A stretch of DNA of 64,000 nucleotides from Carettochelys insculpta (Eukaryota; Chordata; Testudines; Carettochelyidae), in assembly GCF_033958435.1 (NCBI RefSeq), contig NC_134137.1, positions 125,338,001-125,402,000 of the forward strand, in the 5' to 3' direction. The notes under the pieces are model-generated. The model saw only the letters and a list, made by a program, of their open reading frames with translations. It was not told the DNA's origin and did not search any database. A program made the translations under genes and the position numbers. Positions 60,106 to 64,000 of the stretch are shown in pieces (position 1 is the first letter of the stretch; every line of letters starts with the position of its first letter).

Positions 60106-62044
60106 TTATATGCTTAATGTGGTACAACACCGACTTTTAAATGTCACCTGAAGAGGTGGTACTTCAAGTTGCAGGACCTACTTCCTTTCTGATGAGCTGC
60201 AATGCACATGCCCAGCCAGAGGCTAAATTGCCACCAGACTAGAAACCCATCTGACAGTTCTCTTAGTACTGGCAATGGTAGACACACTCCATCCTCTTGA
60301 CTGCTAAAGCTCTCTTGAATTACCTTTTCCCCCCTTACTTCACAGCAACAACCGAACACCTCCCCATACTATGAAAAGCATTCAAAATGGCCAGAGAGCA
60401 CTCCCATGGAACATACACAAATATTTATTTGTGATTGCATTTGCTGTGCTTTGGCTTCCTTGTGTACAATGGTGTGAATAAATTCTGAACCATGTGGATG
60501 GCTGCAGGTAAGCAAAGACAAAACAAATCAATGGATTTTATTCACAGGGACTATTTGTTAATGCTTACATTATTCTTTTTGGCCCAGCATTAGAGAGGAG
60601 GTGGTGGTGGTGGTCTGATGAACGAAAGTGCTTTCCCAACACCCCTAGCAAACAACAGGCGGAGACAAGAGTGTGACACATATACAAAAATTGTTACCTG
60701 TAATGAGACAAAGGAGCATTCAGTAGGATGTATTCCCCAGGGACTCCTGCTGGACACTGCTGTGAGGTCTTGAGCACCCACAACTCCTCTCCAAGTCCGT
60801 GATATTTAAGAGTACTCACTACCTTCCAGGCGAACTTAGTAACTGACCTGAACAGTGCTAACTAAGTGTTCACAACTAAGTTCTCAATCGCAGCCACCAG
60901 TGGTGCTGGACATTTTTTTCTGGGTACTGTTTGATTAAATACTTTCATCCTTCAGAAGGGACGATGATGGAATGTTCTTTGATGAAGTCTCATTTTAGAT
61001 TAAGAAAGGCAAAGCAAATAGGCATGTCAGTTAGAAGCAAATTAGAAGGGTCTGTGTTTACTTGCAATGTACAGCTGTCTCGCTAGTGGGAAGGCTCATT
61101 GCCCTGGCCAGCTGCTGTCAGGTGTCAGTGAGAACATAAGGCATTGGCAGCATTCTGCCTTAACACCTGCTAATAAAAACCACCTATAACTGTGAAGTCA
61201 AGTTTCCTGTTTACAACAACACTCCTAAAAGTCTTCTGATCCTCCCAGTGGTCTACTATTATCTCTTTACTTTCCTTTTCTGACAGCTTTTTCTTCTACT
61301 TTTTGCCTTTTCCAACAAATTTCATGCTTTCCCCTCCTTCTATGTAAGTCTTTAGATATCTCTTGCTTCCCAAAACTGGAGATCTTTCCATGTGTATCTC
61401 AGTCTGGCCTCACCTGTCATCCCAAATACCCATTGCCCTGAATTTCAGATTTCTGACTGGCACATGCCTGTTCAGCTTCTCTTGTAGCTCTTAAAGGCAT
61501 AATTCTCCCTCCCTTCCCATGCACCAAATAGCAGCTACTTCTGCTAGGAAATTAAAAAAAGATGAAAAATATATTGCCATTGTCATTTTAATAGCAGATA
61601 CACTGTCTCTTAAGATGAATAATAATACTATGGTCTCTAAAATGGCTAGACTTGATCTGTTTAATCACTGTGTGCAGCAAAGCCTTTTAGATTTTGTCTA
61701 TACCTCTAGAGATATAATCTCTAGGTACGAGGGATCAAACGTGCTTTTCTAGAAGGATAGCGTCCTTGACAAACTCTTTTTATTTCATTTTTTAGGCAAA
61801 ACTTTTTCTTTTAAGAAAATGTAGCTATTAACATTTATGATAAAAAGGTGCCAACTTGATAACCTTAAAAACTGAAATCCCATGTTTAATCACGAAGCAC
61901 CAGCAAAATCACTGGCAGTGAAAGCAACCCCACGTTACCCTGCCAATGATTTTGATGTCCTCTGACTAGCACTGCTGGAGAAAAGATAGGCCAAGCACTG
62001 GAGATTTGAATTATCTCAGGCCAGACAGATGCCATTTTTGAGGG
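60106..62044. other. No gene or classifiable repeat seen
   Basis: AT-rich sequence with short frames, none with a recognisable domain. Confidence 0.5.
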
Positions 62045-62900
62045 TGGCCTGAAATAGCTACTTCAAAATAAGTGCTATTCCCTGTCTTAACAGAATGTCT
62101 TCCAAAATAGTTATTTTGAAATAGCTAATGTTTTGAAATAACCACTTTAGTCGTGTCTACACGTGCACGCTACTTCGAAGTAGCGGCACTAACTTTGAAA
62201 TAGCGCCCGTCACGGCTACACGTGTCGGGCGCTATTTCGAAGTTAACATCGACGTTAGGCGGCGAGACATCGAAGCCGCTAACCCCATGAGGGGATAGGA
62301 ATAGTGCCCTACTTCGACGTTCAACGTCGAAGTAGGGACCGTGTAGTCATTGCGCGTCCCGCAACATCGAAATTGCGGGGTCCGCCATGGCGGCCATCAG
62401 CTGAGGGGTTGAGAGACGCTCTCTCTCCAGCCCCTGCGGGGCTCTATGGTCATCGTGTGCAGCAGCCCTTAGCCCAGGGCTTCTGGCTGCTGCTGCTGCA
62501 GCTGGGGATCCATGCTGCAGGCACAGGGTCTGCAACCAGTTGTCGGCTCTGTGGATCTTGTGTTGTTTAGTGCAAGTGTGTCTGGGAGGGGCCCTTTAAG
62601 GGAGCGGCTTGCTGTTGAGTCCGCCCTGTGACCCTGTCTGCAGCTGTGCCTGGCACCCTTATTTCGATGTGTGCTACTTTGGCGTGTAGACGTTCCCTCG
62701 CTGCGCCTGTTTCGATGTGGTGTTGCGCAACGTCGAAGTTGAACATCGACGTTGCCAGCCCTGGAGGACGTGTAGACGTTATTCATCAAAATAGCCTATT
62801 TCGATGTCGCTACATCGAAATAAGCTACTTCGAAGTAGGCTTCACGTGTAGACGTAGCCTATGTGTGCAGACTATGTATTTTGAAATAGCTGGTGCCTCC
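62045..62900. mobile_element. Older Harbinger-type MITE hosting a younger one
   Basis: The flanks of the 62149-62859 insertion hold decayed boxes of the same kind: TAGCTACTTCAAAATAAGTG and TATTTTGAAATAGCTAATG on the left and TGTATTTTGAAATAGCTGG on the right. The CpG of the TTCGAA core has become TTTTGAAA or CTTCAAAA here. Confidence 0.55.
62149..62859. mobile_element. Young TCGA-rich Harbinger derivative, 711 bp
   Basis: Termini TCGTGTCTACACGTGCACG and, in complement, GGCTACGTCTACACGTGAAG. Both ends continue into CTACTTCGAAGTAG. Fourteen TCGA sites remain in about 710 bp, nearly all in palindromic settings such as ACTTCGACGTTCAACGTCGA, so CpG decay is slight and the insertion is likely recent. 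The middle contains GCCCTTTAAGGGAGCGGCTT and TGCGGGGCTCTATGGTCATC, also found in modified form at the two ends of the interior of the 49857-53957 element. That makes it a deletion derivative of a related autonomous element. Frames inside have no domain. Confidence 0.8.
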
Positions 62901-63124
62901 TAGGGGGTGGTGGTGGTGACTATGCATAGCCAGGCCAGTCAAGATGGGGAGCAGGAGGGCCATTTGCCTTGATCTCAAGCTCAAAGGGTCCCTCAAATTT
63001 AGACACTTGTTAATTTTTTTGGCATTTGATAAGTTTCACAGCTTGTTTTTATGTGGGTCCCTTAATAATTAGCCCATTTGCACAACAAAAGGTGAGAAAA
63101 AATATTTGTTAGTATTCATATTAA
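62901..63124. other. No gene seen
   Basis: Short unclassified stretch. Confidence 0.4.
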
Positions 63125-64000
63125 CTATGACTATACTTGAGTGTGATTTTCAAAGGTGCCCTTTCGAAACCGATGAATTGAAAGATCACTTTGTGAAATA
63201 CAGCATCCACACACAAAGGCTTTAGCAAAGGTAGAGGCACTCTCTCAAAAGAGAGTATCTACACTGTCCCAAGCACCCTTTCAAAATAAAAGGCCAGGAA
63301 ACACCGCCCTCCTGGGTCTGCAGCCAGTTGACCTTTAAAGGGCCCCTCCCCAACAGCCTCACCCTGCACAGCACGAGGCCTGAAGAGCTGCCATGAGCCC
63401 AGCAGACACCAGTGCAGACAAGGCACAATAGACCAGCAGCAGCAGCTTGAGCTTGACACATCCTATGCCAGGGTCTGAAGGGGGTATAGGGGCCCTCTGG
63501 TGGGTATGGAGCCCCTGCCCTGTGATCTGGGGTGCACGCCTTGTTGGGTACTTACCAGAGGGTCCACTGCCACGGTCAGGGCATGCCTGATTGGCAGAGG
63601 CATGGCTGGAGGAGTGGGAGGGGAGGTATACAACCAGCTCACCCTCACCTCTCCCCCATTCCAGAACTGGCTCTGGCTCTGGCTCTGGCTCTGGTCCCGG
63701 TGTGGTGGGGCTGGCTGCCGGTCCTGGCACCTCATCATCCCTGTGGTGGGGCTCCTCGGAGGTGGTGTCTAGCATGGTGGGCAGAGAGGTGGTGTCTCTG
63801 GGCCTGAAGAGGCTCTGCAGCTCCTTGTAAAAGGGTCAGGATCCAGGCCCTGCCCCGACTGTCTGGCCGAGTCCCTGGCCTGGGCATAGCCCTCCTGCAG
63901 CTCCTTAGCCTAACTCCTGAACTAGTCAGGAGTGCGGACAGGGTGGCCCTGGGAGGACAGGCCATTGGCCAGACAGGCAAAAGCAGCCACATTCTGCTGC
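63125..64000. mobile_element. Internally deleted Harbinger, cut by the window edge
   Basis: The left end CTATGACTATACTTGAGTG leads into TGCCCTTTCGAAACCGATGA and TTGACCTTTAAAGGGCCCCT, matching the complement of the right end of the 49857-53957 element, including a block like the start of its transposase gene (AGACCAGCAGCAGCAGC at 63431-63447). Directly after this comes the C-terminal part of the Myb-like gene on the minus strand. The transposase body is therefore missing. Confidence 0.7.
63463..64000 (-). pseudogene. Harbinger Myb/SANT-like protein, partial, minus strand
   Basis: From the window edge the minus strand reads QQNVAAFACLANGLSSQGHP, then two TAG codons around 63905-63922, KELQEGYAQARDSARQSG, a frameshift and LDTTSEEPHHRDDEVPGPAA followed by SPTTPGPEPEPEPEP. 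It aligns block by block with the copy at 50396-51208. A GAGCCA tandem repeat (63665-63697 in complement) has lengthened the PEPE stretch. The N terminus lies beyond the window. Broken by stops and a frameshift. Confidence 0.7.

Overview
This window reads as vertebrate intergenic or intronic DNA, most likely from a turtle. It holds no host protein-coding gene that I can support. The species call rests on the repeat landscape: CR1 LINEs of the type that ends in GATTCTATGA, Penelope-like elements (PLEs) ending in a CTAACACGGCTACCTCTCTG box, and many PIF/Harbinger-type DNA transposons whose ends carry (G)GCTACGTCTACACTA. That combination is typical of turtle genomes; the exact species cannot be read from the sequence. 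Every recognisable coding similarity belongs to a mobile element, and every one of those genes is broken.

Layout. 1-4.7 kb: unclassified sequence with one CR1 3' end. 4.9-8.4 kb: a Harbinger-type element split by a 3.1-kb inverted PLE insertion, which itself holds a CR1 and a small fold-back PLE. 8.9-14.1 kb: two inverted copies of a Tigger-like short element and several Harbinger MITEs. 15.6-16.0 kb: a fold-back PLE whose central spacer is an inverted copy of its own upstream flank. 16.4-20.0 kb: CR1 copies on both strands. 23.3-26.3 kb: CR1 with a nested fold-back PLE, an L2-like fragment, a solo LTR and a Harbinger MITE. 26.3-33.6 kb: repeat-poor. 35.2-38.2 kb: a long CR1 on the minus strand carrying a hairpin MITE and a tRNA-like piece. 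38.2-46.4 kb: repeat-poor AT-rich DNA, the best place to look for conserved regulatory sequence. 46.5-49.0 kb: hAT-like, CR1 and MITE remnants. 49.9-54.0 kb: a two-gene Harbinger with a Myb/SANT-like gene on the plus strand and a HARBI1-like transposase gene on the minus strand, convergent. 54.1-64.0 kb: more MITEs, a fold-back PLE, a Tigger-like element with TA duplication, a young TCGA-rich Harbinger derivative, and an internally deleted relative of the two-gene Harbinger running off the right edge.

How the parts relate. Harbinger transposition needs the transposase together with its Myb-like partner; one locus here still shows both, and several non-autonomous derivatives around it share its termini and internal blocks. 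The PLE copies range from 66 bp to 3.1 kb and share one architecture: two inverted arms, of which only one carries the terminal box, flanked by 8-12 bp target duplications. That shared architecture and the templated spacer at 15.8 kb are the most interesting observations in the window.
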